From NCBI GenBank assembly GCA_032718565.1, contig JAVGVS010000310.1:124001-188000 (forward strand): a stretch of 64,000 nucleotides of DNA, given 5' to 3'. Positions 20,268-31,904 of this stretch are shown one piece after another. A program made the translations under genes and the position numbers. Each line of letters begins with the position of its first letter. The stretch's first letter is position 1. The notes beneath the pieces were generated by a model. That model worked only from the letters and a program-made list of their open reading frames with translations. It was not told where the DNA came from and did not search any database. The DNA is from Distichodus sexfasciatus. Taxonomy: Eukaryota > Chordata > Actinopteri > Characiformes > Distichodontidae.

Positions 20268-21320
20268 TTATATTATGGACGTACGTTAAAATCAGAATCG
20301 TATCGGAATCGACTAATATTTTATGACGCGTTTATTGTACGTCAGAAAGGTAGCGCTTGTGCCAGGCACATGCAAAGTCTAAGGTATTTTACATGGTTCA
20401 CGCCTTCTGTATGCCGTTTGCTGTGAGTCTTTACATGCTCAACTCTATCAAAAATGTTTCAACTAACTAAGTGCCCCCTTTTTTTTTATAAATGATTATT
20501 ATTATTTAATATGTTTATTTTTTAAATTGCATTTACACTACATTAAGTAAAAAAAGGGCTGTTTACACGTACGCGGATAAGTTTTTTTTTATAAACGCAT
20601 ACTTTTAATACGTTATATACGTTCTTGTTTACACGTATCCACAGAATCCTCCTTTTGAAAAATCTCCAACCTTGGAGGGTGTTTTTAAAAAATATGTGTT
20701 TGAGGTTGCTAAAACTCTATTTTTGTGTAAACAAAAGGCCCATATGTATAAAAAAATGTGTTTATAAAAATATCCACATACTTGTAAACAGGTCCTTAAT
20801 TGTGTGTTTGCCTCACTTAGAGAGTCTGAGCTCGCACATGGCCTGTGTTCCCGAGCCGCGTACTGCTGCACTTAATAGTATGGTAGCTAAGGCGCTCTTA
20901 TCATACTTTTCTATGCGGTAGTATGCATCTCAGGAAATAGCCGGGGTTGTAGCTTAACGACTCTCTACACACTAGGTAGTGCACAGGAGTGTCACACATG
21001 CCCTATTTGACTTGGTACGCCACATAGGGTGGGAAGTGATTTTTTCTTAAAATGTTGTACACTACGCTCGAAATGCTCTGCCCTCGCTCAACTCTGTTTT
21101 CACACTTGCTTGATGTGGCACTGTGGTAGAAATGTCAGAGATATGGCACTATTTTTGAGGCAAAATTCTTAGTGCAGTAAAATTTTGGCTAGCAAAATAT
21201 CTTGTCTTTATGTGCTTGACGCATATGTGAGTTCCTTTATCGGTATCGGTTTCGACAGATGTAAGCATGAAAATATTGGATATCGGCATCGGTCAATGAT
21301 TCCCTTATCCTGCATCACTA
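20268..21320 (-). mobile_element. hAT-like element, reverse copy of the 57404-58157 family
   Basis: 20310-20400 matches the reverse complement of about 57975-58060 (GTACGTCAGAAAGGTAGCGC). 20880-21320 matches the reverse complement of 57404-57800, including AAGCATGAAAATATTGGAT and the GGGTGGGAAGTGA segment. The middle is separated by about 450 bases that include a distinct MITE at 20555-20797. It is more decayed than the other copy. Confidence 0.65.
20555..20797. mobile_element. Nested MITE (AGGGCTGTTTACACGTA ends)
   Basis: The left end AGGGCTGTTTACACGTA is an inverted match of the right end TACTTGTAAACAGGTCCTT. Internal GTGTAAACAAAAGG and GTTTACACGTATCC are further inverted copies of the same word. 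It lies within the reverse hAT-like copy and so appears to be a later insertion. Confidence 0.6.
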
Positions 21321-22322
21321 GTGTATGTGCAGCTACAATATCTTATGAAATGAGCATTATCACATAAACATGAGCATTATCACATACACACACTTTCACT
21401 TTATATAAAAACGATTGTGCAGTAACAACTTACAACTTTAACAGATTTAGCACATTTTTAGAGGTATCGTAGCTACACTATTAAAAAGTGGTGGACAAAA
21501 AAATAATCACTTTGTTGCAAAATAGTAACATGCAATGATCATGTTTCCAATAATTCCAGTGATATTCCAGTGCACTCTAACAAAATGTGGGCAGAATTTG
21601 GTCTTTGATGATTTCTTAAGTGATTTTAAAATCTCCTGCAGCGTTAAAATGTTATAAATTATTTATAGCCAAACGTTATCCTGCTCAGAGGAAGGAAATG
21701 AATGTTCCACGTTTCGTTTTTTAACAATGAAATCACACAGCTGCACAAGAGACACCATACATGACGGTTTGTTTTGCAGATTTTCTGATGTTATGCTTTT
21801 GACTTTTTACATTCCATGCATGTCCTTTTATTCAAATTTGGAGTCGCTGAATTTCAATTGAATAACCGCTTCTCGAGTTGTGCAGTTAGCGCACGTCCCT
21901 GTGCGGAGATTCTCTCTCCAGCTGTGCAACGGCTTTTCTGCAGACAGACACACTCAGAGTATGTTATATACGTTCAAGTGCATCTATGTAATTTATGCAA
22001 TTATGCATGTCTCATTAATATGAAAATAATGTTTAGGATCGTCATTTCATGTGCGAAGGGCTATATGAGAAGCTCTTTGTTGTAGTCATTTGCCAGTATG
22101 AAATTCTGACGGTATGATAACCTTAAGCAAAAATATCACAGTATCTTGGTATTGCTAACCCTAGGCCTAGCTCTAGCCCTAACCCTAATCCACTTCTAAT
22201 TTAGTCCAAACGATGATGCCGTAGCTAATGTATTCCATACTCCAGTTTTTAATGTAAAAGCACACACTACTGGTGGTGCTGCTACTAAGAATAATATTAA
22301 ATAATTCTCTAATGTTTTTTAA
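21321..22322. other. Non-coding stretch with telomere-like words
   Basis: AT-rich, no gene. 22156-22191 holds CTAACCCTAGGCC and GCCCTAACCCTAATCC, resembling two to three interstitial telomere-type units. A GGTATGATAACC / CAGTATCTTGGTATTGC segment at 22090-22155 looks like the end of a hAT-like element. Confidence 0.4.
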
Positions 22323-22571
22323 TGTGAGTGATAAGTGACTGATTATTGTCATTGTGAACACAGCACAGCAAAGCACACAGTGCACCACAACGAAATGTGA
22401 CTTCTGCATCTGACCTGTCCGTGAAGGAGCAGTTGGCAGCTAACAAGGGCAGCCCCCGTGGAGCAGTGCTTTGGGACAGTACCTTGCACAGTAACTTTAC
22501 CGGTGCTGGATTCGAACCTGCGACCTTTTGATCACAGGGCGAACACCCTACCGTTACGCCACCAACTGCCC
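22323..22571 (-). repeat. SINE A, full length, reverse orientation
   Basis: The tail complement AAGTGACTGATTATTGTCAT is followed by ACACAGCACAGCAAAGCAC, CACAACGAAATGTGAC, GGAGCAGTTGGCAGC, the B-box complement GGATTCGAACCTGCG and the head complement CGTTACGCCACCAACTGCCC. Confidence 0.92.
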
Positions 22572-23289
22572 CTCGACATTGATACACACATACAGTACAG
22601 TAATGTGGGAAGAGAGCACGCAAGAGAGTGTGTCAGCTCTTTTGACAGGTTTATACTCAACACGCATCGGTATTATGGAGAAATACTAAATATTTATTAC
22701 GGAGAAAAAGCCTTTTTTACGCTAATTTTTGCAAATGTTCATATCGAGTTTTACCTTGAATTTAGCAAAGAGTGATGGGTGGGGGTCACCTCATTCTGCC
22801 ATCGCACACAGCTAGCGTCAGCCAGAGACGGAGTGGTGAAAGGGGCGTGTTAATCTACGCTATACACCACATGGTGGAGACTTTCACTTCCTATCTTTGA
22901 CGAGGCATTAAAAAACAGCTCACACTGTAGAGGTGCTATGATGGAATTTTTGGGCGGTTTTGAAATGGTGGCTTGATTAAACCGCGGTATAGCGGTAACC
23001 AGTCAACGCCTACTTTATTGCAATAATAATTGCTAAAGAATATCAGACATTTTCTAAAGTTAGGTTTAGAAAATACGATCAAGAACGGATCTTTTTTTTA
23101 AAAAAGAGACCCAAGTGTGGGTTTGTCGTGGTAGGGGTTGCATCACCTGTTCCCCCATCAAGCTCGCTCCAAACCAAGCGACACCCAGTGCCCCGACCTG
23201 TCGCTTCCCTCGCCCCCGCCCCCACTAACGAGGAGAACCTTCGACACTAACGGCCTATTTATACAGTTGGTCATTAAAGGTAGAGAGAG
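22572..23289. other. Non-coding stretch with hAT-like scrap
   Basis: 22905-23020 (AGAGGTGCTATGATGG... ACCGCGGTATAGCGGTAACC) resembles the end of a hAT-like repeat. The rest is unique. Confidence 0.35.
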
Positions 23290-24500
23290 ACGGACGGATG
23301 TTGAAATTGTGTCAAAAATGGGCCGGCAATGTCCGGTCGAGGGGTCAAATGAGGGAGAAAGAGAACAGACGAGGGAGAGCCGGGAGGTTTCATCATTTCA
23401 TTATTTAAGATGCGGATCCCACAATGGCGGAACATCTGCTCTGGATTCGCAACAGTGGAATTGCGTCTGGAAATCGAGTTTGAAAATCATGTCTGCAATG
23501 GTTTGGGTGTGGACGGTTGAGGGGTCAAAGGAGTGGGGGATAAGGGAGGTTTCATCATTCTGTCTTTCCGAATGTGGATCGCACAACGGTGGATATTGCA
23601 TCTGAATATTGCGTGCAAAACAGATCAGTCGAGGGGTCAAATGAGAGGGAAGGGGTAGGAAACAAATGAGGGAGACCTGTGAAGTTTCATCATTATGTCA
23701 TTCCAAATGCAGGACCTACAATGGCGGAATGCTTACTCCTGTCTCAGAGGTGCAAAGGAGCATCTGCAAACCGTGTTGGAAAATCAGGTCCAAAATGGGT
23801 CAGAAAAAGACAAGGGATCTTGACAAGGGAAGGTGAAGAACAGATGAGGAAAGGCTGGGAGTTTTCATCATTCTGTCATTCCGATTGCAGACATCACAAT
23901 GACGGAACACCTGCTTCGGACTTCGGAGCTAGGGAACAAACAAGGGGGACCTGCCCTGTAGTTTCAGGGAAATCATGGCCAAAAATTCCAAAATGGACCG
24001 GGAATGGTCAGTCAAATGGCAAGTGGGAGAGAGTGGAAGAATGGATGAAGGAAATTTGAGCGATTTCATCATTATGTGATTTCAAATGCAGGACCGACAT
24101 TCACATCAGCTGAATGCCTGCTTTGGCCTTGTAGCTGCATTGGAATTGCATTGGAATATAAGGCCCAAAAGGGACCAGGAATGTTTGGTCGAAAGGTCAC
24201 ATGCGGGCCAAGCCGGGAAGGGAAAAAATAGATGAAGGAAATTTGAGCGATTTCATCACTCCATCATTCCAAATGGAAATCTATGATCATTCTCAGTTCA
24301 CAAAATCTCATCTGAGAATTAGATCAGAAGGTTCAGTCAAGGGGTCAAATAAATGGTCAGGGAATGGTCGCGGAGGGAGCCCTGAAAGCTTTCATCATTC
24401 CCTAATTCTAAATGCGGACCCCACAGCAGCAGAATGCCTGCTCCGGTCTCAAGAGCGAGCAAGCCGACTGCAAACTTGTCCTCTAGTGCCATCTGATGGT
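23290..24500 (+). repeat. Decayed tandem array, seven units of 135-201 bp
   Basis: Each unit contains TTTCATCATT, a CATTCCAAATGCGGAC-like segment, ATGGCGGAATGCCTGCT-like words and GGTCAAATGAGGG-like words. TTTCATCA starts at 23388, 23550, 23685, 23863, 24064, 24251 and 24390. Units are heavily diverged with indels, so the array is old. Frames of 155, 126 and 104 codons read through it but stop at unit-specific positions and resemble no protein; I regard them as by-products. Confidence 0.8.
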
Positions 24501-25399
24501 GCAGAGGGCGTCTGAGCGAACAGCAGCAGAGCTCGGCCTGGGCTTCCCAGCTTCCGTTTCTGACGTTTTGGGTCGCATTAGCATAATCCCTTTCAGAAGA
24601 CAGGAAGGGAGGGAGGGATGGGGAAGGGGGGCACTATGGAAATGCAAAAACCGGCGTAAATATAGATCAGCACTGCTCTCTTTTTCGGTCGAGAAGGAGT
24701 GGAACTGACATCGTGATTCTCTGAATTCCGCCTTGAAGTCGAGAGCTCGACTTCAAAGACGACACCCTCTTACTCTTTTTATTTTTCTCTGAGACGCACT
24801 GCGGTCATCAACCAGCACTCTCATCTGACTTTTCTTTCCCCCATGGAGGAGAGAGAGACAGAAAGGGAGATGAAGAAAGGAAAAGATGAGGTGGGGAAGA
24901 GAGGCAGTTTAACAACCTTTCCCAGGTCTCCCCCCACCTTTTTTCCTCAACATCTCACTGACACTTAAAATAGGCCTCTTTTATCTGCTCGTGCTGCACT
25001 TATCCCCTCCCTCATACCCCTCTCCATCCATCCTTTTCTTTTATCCCAGCGCCAGTGGAGGACTTGCTTCCCTCGTTTGCTTATTGTGATCGCTTCTGTC
25101 TTTAAGCCATCCCAATGACCAGTCTTTAGATGTCAGTGTACCAGAGCTAATCACAAATGTGGTGCTAAAATGGTTTTAGACAGGGAGTAATCGACTATTG
25201 CACTTCAGCCAAATTGCCAGCGTGGGTGGGCACGGGTCGTGTGGAACTGGCGTACACCAGACAGCTTTTAAGCTATGGACAATCAAATAACTGCCAATGC
25301 TGGGCCAGCGGACAAACTCCTTTTTGCCGTGAGGAAGCACCTTGTCGTCAAATTTTAAGTGTGTCCTTCTGTAGACTGAATGGACCAGTCATGCCTAAA
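24501..25399. other. Unique stretch with a 24-bp palindrome
   Basis: Complex sequence, partly pyrimidine-rich (24890-25060), with no recognised repeat. The palindrome at 24733-24756 is listed separately. Possible conserved DNA near 24720-25100. Confidence 0.3.
24733..24756. repeat. Perfect palindrome, 11-bp arms
   Basis: TTGAAGTCGAG, spacer AG, CTCGACTTCAA. It is a dimeric-site-like symmetry in otherwise unique DNA. Known binding specificity was not recognised. Confidence 0.9.
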
Positions 25400-25600
25400 G
25401 TAGCCTTACGGTAGGGTGTTGGCCCCACTAGAAGATTGCCGGTTCAAATTCCAGACCGGTACTCATGAGCAAGGTACCATCTCCAAGCACTGCTCCCTGG
25501 GTGATGCCCATGTCAGCTGCCCACTGCTCCTTCACGGATGGGTCAAATGCAGAGGTCAGATTTCATTGTGGTGTGTTCACCATGAGAAATAATCACTTTA
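25400..25600 (+). repeat. SINE A, 5' shortened
   Basis: It begins within the head (GTAGCCTTACGGTAGGG), has the B-box CCGGTTCAAATTCC, then ACTCATGAGCAAGGTACC, AGCTGCCCACTGCTCC and GGTCAAATGCAGAGGTCAG, and ends GAAATAATCACTTTA. Confidence 0.88.
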
Positions 25601-25689
25601 ATCTTTAGAGATGGGTGAAGTCTGACTCGTGATTGGCTGTCTCAAGTCTGAATGTGGAAGTAGCATAAACTACGGATGTGTTTAGACTT

Positions 25690-26096
25690 GAGGTCGACCG
25701 ATATTGGTTTTTCAGGGCCGATACAGATTATTGCTAGTTAACAGGGTCGATAACCAATATTTGGAACCGATATGCAAAAAAACACAAGTTGAAATGCTCT
25801 GAGCGCTGCGATAAAAAATGTCTCCACCAACATTTTCTTTCCACTGACAGTGCTTAGCGATCTGAACCTAGAAGTCCATAGGCTTTAAGGCGTTGCCTGT
25901 GCAAAAAACACATTCGATGGACACAGGCCCAAAATGAAGCAGCGATTCAAGAGCAAACGGCACAAATAGAAAAGACGGCAGTAGAGCCACAGTAGTGCAC
26001 CTTGTAATTACTTAATATCAACGATGGTCAAAATTAAACACAGATACCGATGAATTGCAAAATGTGTAATATCTGCCCCGATAATCGGTCCACCCT
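25690..26096. mobile_element. Non-autonomous hAT-like element (GGTCGACCGATAT ends)
   Basis: The left end GAGGTCGACCGATATTGG and right end ATAATCGGTCCACCCTT are imperfect inverted repeats of a common teleost family. 25855-25930 (GTGCTTAGCGATCTGAA, GCCTGTGCAAAAAACAC) also matches 36770-36870, so both loci carry the same interior. No clean target duplication remains. Confidence 0.65.
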
Positions 26097-26099
26097 TAG

Positions 26100-27660
26100 T
26101 TTACGACACATTACGTTTCGTGCTTCATTAAGCTGGATTAAACCAAGGACAACTTGGATTGGAATTTTTTTTTTGGAAGCAGGCAAATTTTAAAAAGCCT
26201 TTGCTTCTCGTTACATAACTCAGCATAGATTCTGCTATGACTAAATTCACAGAAACCAAAATACATGAGAGAAGTGGAGGGAAAAAACAAGTTTTACACC
26301 GCTGCCATACAAAGCGAACATCCAGAAAACGATGTGAACTTCATCACGGCTGCAAAAAAAGATGAAATAACCCAAGCAGCTTCCCCACAGCGTTGCGAAA
26401 AAGCCCTAAACCCTGTAACTGATATTCCGAAGCCGCTTGGCGCTAAGCGCTAGGCCTCCTCACCTCGCCTTTGATGGGTTTTTGTGAGCGCGGTTATGCC
26501 GGGGTCAACAAGTACATCCTATAAAAACCAGCACTGAATAAAAGGGTTTAAAAGAGGCTAGCTGTGTGAGTCGCTGCCTACAAAAACCAGATTCCGGATT
26601 CGTATTTTGTAAGAAACATCAACACTGAGGCCCCTGACCACATCAATGAACTACATGAGCTAAATTCAAATCATGAAGCTCGAGGTCATTGTTCTTTTTC
26701 TTTTTTTTAACCACAATTTAAATATAAAATATACATATAAATTATAATATAAAATATATAGCCACAACTGGCAATAAGCGGGGTCCAGTTATAAGTCGCA
26801 AAAAGCAGCACAATAGCAGCTGATGCAGTGAGTGAGTCAGAAGTCGTGCTACAAAAGAAAAAAAAGAGAGGAGAGAAAGACCAAAAAAGCTCTAATACTA
26901 TGGGCCTCTATTATCTAATTAGCACCTCTATTGTTCAAATAGTATCACTGCATATTTCCTCTTCCAAAGTTTTGATGAACTACATTAGCCTGGAAATATT
27001 GTAACAATAAAGTGAAATGACATACGAAAAACAAATAAAGATGCAAATAGAAATCTGTGACTTACTAGTGAAGTGTCTTTTTGTGTTGCGTTTATAAGGA
27101 AACTAACAGTGTTCATATATAACTGGGTATTACATTTTAATGTAAATGATATTAAAGTTTCTGTTATGACATCACATCAATGTATGTGATGTCATAAGAG
27201 GTTTCACCTGGCTAGCGTTAAAACGTTTCTTTTGCTATGATTTTCGGGTTTGTCATGAAGTTTCACAGCATTCCTACTTACTCTGAATTTCAGCTTTCTG
27301 AGAGTTATGGTTCAAGTTGCACAATCCATTTTGTAGGAGAAAGTAATAAAAATAATAATACAAAAAATAATAATAATAAAGAAGAAACAGAACAATTACA
27401 AGAGTGGTTCATATGCACTTCATACTTGGACCTCTAAATATATAAAAATTGGAATCCACCAGATGCCAATCTGCCTCACAATTCCATTTTAAAGGGTCAC
27501 AAAACTCCCAAATTAAAAAAACAAACAAAAAATTAGTATGTCTGGGTGACACACATTGTAATCATACCAATCCAAAGTATAAATATGCATTTATGAAGCT
27601 CATGTTTGTTAAAATTTAAATTTTGACTAGAAAACTGCTGCAGAAACTGAATTTAAGTCT
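26100..27660. other. Non-coding stretch, AT-rich in part
   Basis: 26265-26560 is moderately complex (GCCGCTTGGCGCTAAGCGC contains an inverted repeat). 26700-26760 is AT-rich. 27340-27390 is A-rich with AAT repeats. No gene or recognised mobile element. Confidence 0.4.
27164..27197. repeat. Perfect 14-bp hairpin carrying TGACATCA
   Basis: TTATGACATCACAT at 27164-27177, loop CAATGT, ATGTGATGTCATAA at 27184-27197. Both arms carry TGACATCA, one base away from a cAMP-response/AP-1 type site, in mirror orientation. Confidence 0.9.
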
Positions 27661-27864
27661 GTGATGACACAGACAGAACAGCACACAGGGCACCACAATG
27701 AAATGTGACTCATCCATAAAGGGGCAGTGGGCATCTTTTTGGCAGTGCTTGGGGATGATACTGTACTCGTGAGTACCACAGTGGCACCTTTATCAGTCCA
27801 GGACTTGAACCGGCGACCTTCTGATCATGGGGCGAACTCCCTAACCGTTACGCTACCAACTGTC
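27661..27864 (-). repeat. SINE A, reverse orientation
   Basis: CACCACAATGAAATGTGAC, GGGGCAGTGGGCA, GGCAGTGCTTGGGGATGA, the B-box complement ACTTGAACCGGCGACC and the head complement TAACCGTTACGCTACCAACT. Confidence 0.9.
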
Positions 27865-27868
27865 TCCA

Positions 27869-30800
27869 TCTCCATCTCCAATGCATGCACAGGAATCGGA
27901 ACGAACACTTAACTCCGGACGCTTCGCAATTCTGGGAAAACAGGGCACAAAGCTTTTCTAGCCGTTGACTTCAATGCCTGAATTTTTCACACCAATCTGT
28001 CACTTGTTTCCAGCCTTTCGGTGAACCAAAACCCTCTGCGGCTTAAAAATGTTAACCTGCACTCCCTCATCCGCCTGCATATTCTGTCAATATTGGCATA
28101 TCTTTGCATCTCTTTTGATCCCACGCTGAGCTCCTGGCACAAACACACATACACACACACTTATCACATGACTGCACCATTTCGACTGCATCCCCGAAAT
28201 CTTTTTCCAGGCGAATCTTGTCATGATCCCAGCTACATCGCTTCTGACAATCCTGACCTGCCTCTCTTTATTTCTAAAAATTCCGCCCTCACCTATCCGG
28301 GTCCGTGGATAAAAGAGGTAGGATGTGTCCATCCGTCCTTCCTTCCATCCATCGTGTTTTTACAGTAAAGACAGTGACGAGAGTGTTTTGAAACGTGCAA
28401 TCCCACTCCAAAAGCCTGACAGACATTATTCCTGTTGTCACGCTCATACACACACACCAAAAGAACAGAAAGAAAAGAAAAGCGCCAGCCAGACGCACGC
28501 CCTCGCCAAGCACTCTCCCAGCAGGGATTTGAAGACGCGGCGTCAATCGAGCCCTCCCAGTCTTCACTTTTTTTTTTAATCCCCAGAAAAACCAAGCCAG
28601 GAAGATGAAAGACAAAAAGGCCCCGGCGTTACCTTTCTACTCATTGTGCCACCTTCAAATGGGCGCAAGCTCAGATTTTTCCAGTGTTCCAGAGGACGCA
28701 GGCAAGCACCAGGTTGAGTATGGATGGATTGTGGAAATAGAGAACTATAATTGTGACAAATCCACTGTATAAAGATACAAGTTTAAACTGTTTAAAGTGA
28801 AAACTAAATAATTAATGGTTAATTAAAGTAATAGTGGTTCTGTTCACTTCATTTTAATCAATTGTAAAAGAATCATAATAACATCAGGCATTTTAGGCCG
28901 CAACAATCCGGTGTGAAATCCTGGAGAGACTGCCTAATTATTAACATTAGAATCTTGTATATTTTTTAAAGCCATTTTCCCATAATGTCTTTGCACCAAC
29001 CACCAAAACAAACTCCTTATATGTGCAACTTGAGGTACTGGCAGTATTTAGGACAACCCTGTTCCATTTCGTCCCCCCCCAAAACAAATTTTGTCGGACT
29101 CACAGACTCAACCCTGTGACCTTGTCTCGATTAATCTAACGCGTGTTTACGAGTGCCGTTATAGTCGCAAATATCACGGCGTGGGAAATAGCGAGACTGT
29201 TAACACGCTTAACCTCTGCCAGCACTCAGGAACATCAATCGTTTCCGTCGTTGTTTTGCACGCCATTAACATTGTGATATGGCTTCTGCTTGGAGTGGGT
29301 GAGTGGGAATTTTGCTGAGCCTTTTACTGCCTTGTACATGCTGCTAATCGCCAAAAAAGGGTGCATCCCTTGTGCCAGGGCCGTAATCAAACTCCTAATG
29401 TTGTCTAAGGATATGTGAAAGTGTAGGGAATATTCCTGGAATGAAACTTGCAGTGTTCTGTGGAAGCAGCTAGGAAAACCAGAGTGAATCCCGTAAAAGC
29501 AGTGCACTTTTCCCTTTTAATTTGCCGGCTTTGTCAGCGACAGATGGAGCGGAATGTTTTGGAAGACGAGCGCAGATGCTTTGCACACCCCATGAATCCC
29601 CCGGATTGTGAAACACTGACAGTTTTCCCTGTTGCAAATAATCAGATTTCATTGCCCATCCGGCAATCCCGAGCCGTCTCTTTCTCTCTCTCGGAATTGT
29701 GGCTTTGCCGGAGAACGTTAACATTAACGTCTGTCCTATGGACTCCTATGCAGCTCCGAGCTGGCGATTAGGGCACAAATCAGGAGCTCTCGAAGGCCCT
29801 ACAGCCTCACATATCCCAAAATAAAAAAACGTCGGAAAAGTCATTCTGCGTTATCTGGCGAGGCACTTGAAAATGGGAAGCACTCTCCAGTGCCTTTATT
29901 AAAATTCATGACTCCAGAAGGAGATAATGTAGCACTACAGCGTCTCTCTCTCTCTCCCCTTCCTCTATCCCTCGCTTTCTCTCGGCATGCCAGCGACAAA
30001 AGAAGGGAAGCAGCCCAAAAGTGATTGCTGTGGGCCAGGAGGTGGCAGTGGTAACAAAGGAACGGAATTCCGCTCTACCCCCCACCCCCGCCCCACCAAC
30101 ACCACTCCCGACTCCCAGCCGCCCCTCATTTCCCCGCGATCCATACTCCGGCGTAATGAGAAAACGCCCCGTGTTTGTTCAGCGGTCTCGTCTGCGCATG
30201 AAATAACCGATGACTGTTTAACCGCCTTTATTGTCGAAATGACACATTAAAATTTCACGACCCTCGTTAACACTACAGACGGCGGTTCCGGGTTAAAATA
30301 CGGTGGCAGGAGCGCTGTCATTTTTTGTGTGTTTGAGGGGAAATGTCAAGGTTATGGTGGAGACAATGAAATCTTTCCCATTCAGTGATTTTCTTCCTTC
30401 CTTTGTTCTGTTCAGATTTCCCTTGATTTTCTCCAAAAAAGGTTTTTACTAGCAGAAGACAGAACGTGTTTCTTCAAGATCGCTTGAGGTTGAAGTTTGG
30501 CGTTGTTGTGCTTCTTATTAAAGAACACTTTCTTACTTATGATGGCATTGGCATTCGCAGTAGAGTGCCCCGACCTTCTTAAAATGCAGATCGAGCTTAG
30601 CTCGGAGTCGTCACCCCATCCCGGCCCCCTGGTACACGGGCGAGAAACTTGCTGTCGCGACCTTCATGCACTTCTGCTCGACGAATTCCCATTAAAAACC
30701 ACCGTTTGCCAGGTAGCTCTCTAAGTTATCTTTGCTTTCTCCAATTCTAAAAACAATGAGTAAACAAAGTTTACGCAAGGGACTAAAATTTATGTGCTGT

Positions 30801-31550
30801 CTCTTGAGCAGTGACCCCATCACCATGCGCCTCATGCCCCACTCTAAGTGCAGATGGCAACGCACGGTGTATTTTTCGCACTTATCTTTAAAAAGCCACC
30901 TATACCTTTATCTCAGAAAGCTGCTCGCCGCTCCGTGGGGACACAAGTGACAGGAGAGATTACAAAAAACGACAGACAAAGTGGAACAAACAGAAGTCCC
31001 AGAAGAGGGACATTAAGAAAGCAGCGGCGTGCAAATAGGTGTAGCGCCAGCTTAATGATTCATGATCCAATTAGACGACAAAATGGGAAGAGATACCTAT
31101 CTCTAATTCACTCCTTCACCCTGCTTGAACTGGACAGGCAGCCGAAAGACAGAGCGGTTTGCTTAGAGATCGAAAGGATGGTGCTTCTAATTTAGATTTG
31201 AGTTCCATAATTAATTTTCACGTTGCTGAGGTTGGAGTTCGCCCTCTTACACTTCTTGCAAACTAAACAGAGATGGTCAGGCATAAAGTCTTGTGTTACT
31301 TAAGAGCAGAGCTGAAGTCTGACTTCATAAAGTAAAATTCTCACCAGGTTTTCCTCAGAACCCTCTCCTCTAGGCCAGAACCTAGATATGAGCAGCTTTG
31401 AATGGTGCTCGGAATTTTGGAAAATTCCATTTTGATCACGGTAACTAACACCTTGAGGTCGTCCCTTGTTGTATTGATGGCCACTCAATTGGGGCATTCC
31501 ACTGGGATGAATCCTGTATTTTCACAATTTTACAGTTTGACACATTCTTT
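27869..31550. other. Longest stretch without a recognised mobile element
   Basis: About 3.7 kb of unique, moderately GC-rich DNA with no SINE, LINE or transposon that I recognise. Open frames up to 115 codons overlap on both strands and carry no domain. Complex sub-blocks at 28560-28720, 29090-29340, 29470-29940 and 30500-31200 are candidates for conserved non-coding elements. A simple CT run lies at 29941-29975. A spliced host exon cannot be excluded, but none is evident. Confidence 0.4.
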
Positions 31551-31890
31551 CAGGTGGCATTCTGGTGCAGTGGTTAGCTCTGCCGCCTCACAGCGAGAAG
31601 ATCCTGAAGGTTGCTAGAAAATATAGTTGGGGAAACTGAAGCCTTTTGTAGAGTACCCTGATGTAGTACTGTAGCGAAATACAATACTGAGCAGCAGTAC
31701 TAGGCGTGCCTAGCTACTGGTTTCCTCCCACAGTACAAAAGCATGAACTGTAGGTTGTAGTCTGATTGGCCCCATAAGATGTAACTGACAGTGTAATTGT
31801 GTGAGTGTGTGTTCTGCGGTTTGTTGGTGCCTGCCCAGTGTTGGTCCCTGCCTCGCGCCCGTAGTCCCAGGATAGGCTCTGGTCAATGCA
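31551..31890 (+). repeat. SINE B, interrupted
   Basis: The head GGTGGCATTCTGGTGCAGTG...CCGCCTCACAGCGAGAAG (31555-31615) and the tail segments GGTTTCCTCCCACAGTAC, GCCTGCCCAGTG and CCAGGATAGGCTCTGGTC (31718-31885) belong to one repeat family with an A-box-like TGGTGCAGTGG. About 100 unrelated or highly diverged bases lie between. Confidence 0.7.
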
Positions 31891-31904
31891 ACGCTTTCTT
31901 TCAA

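Noticed and set aside
23138..23605. 155-codon open frame on +
   Set aside because: It runs through the decayed tandem array, and its repeats (VSSFxxSxCGSHNGG-like) are array units translated by chance. Other units have stops.
28021..28615. Several 80-115 codon frames on both strands
   Set aside because: All overlap and contain low-complexity stretches; none resembles a known protein.
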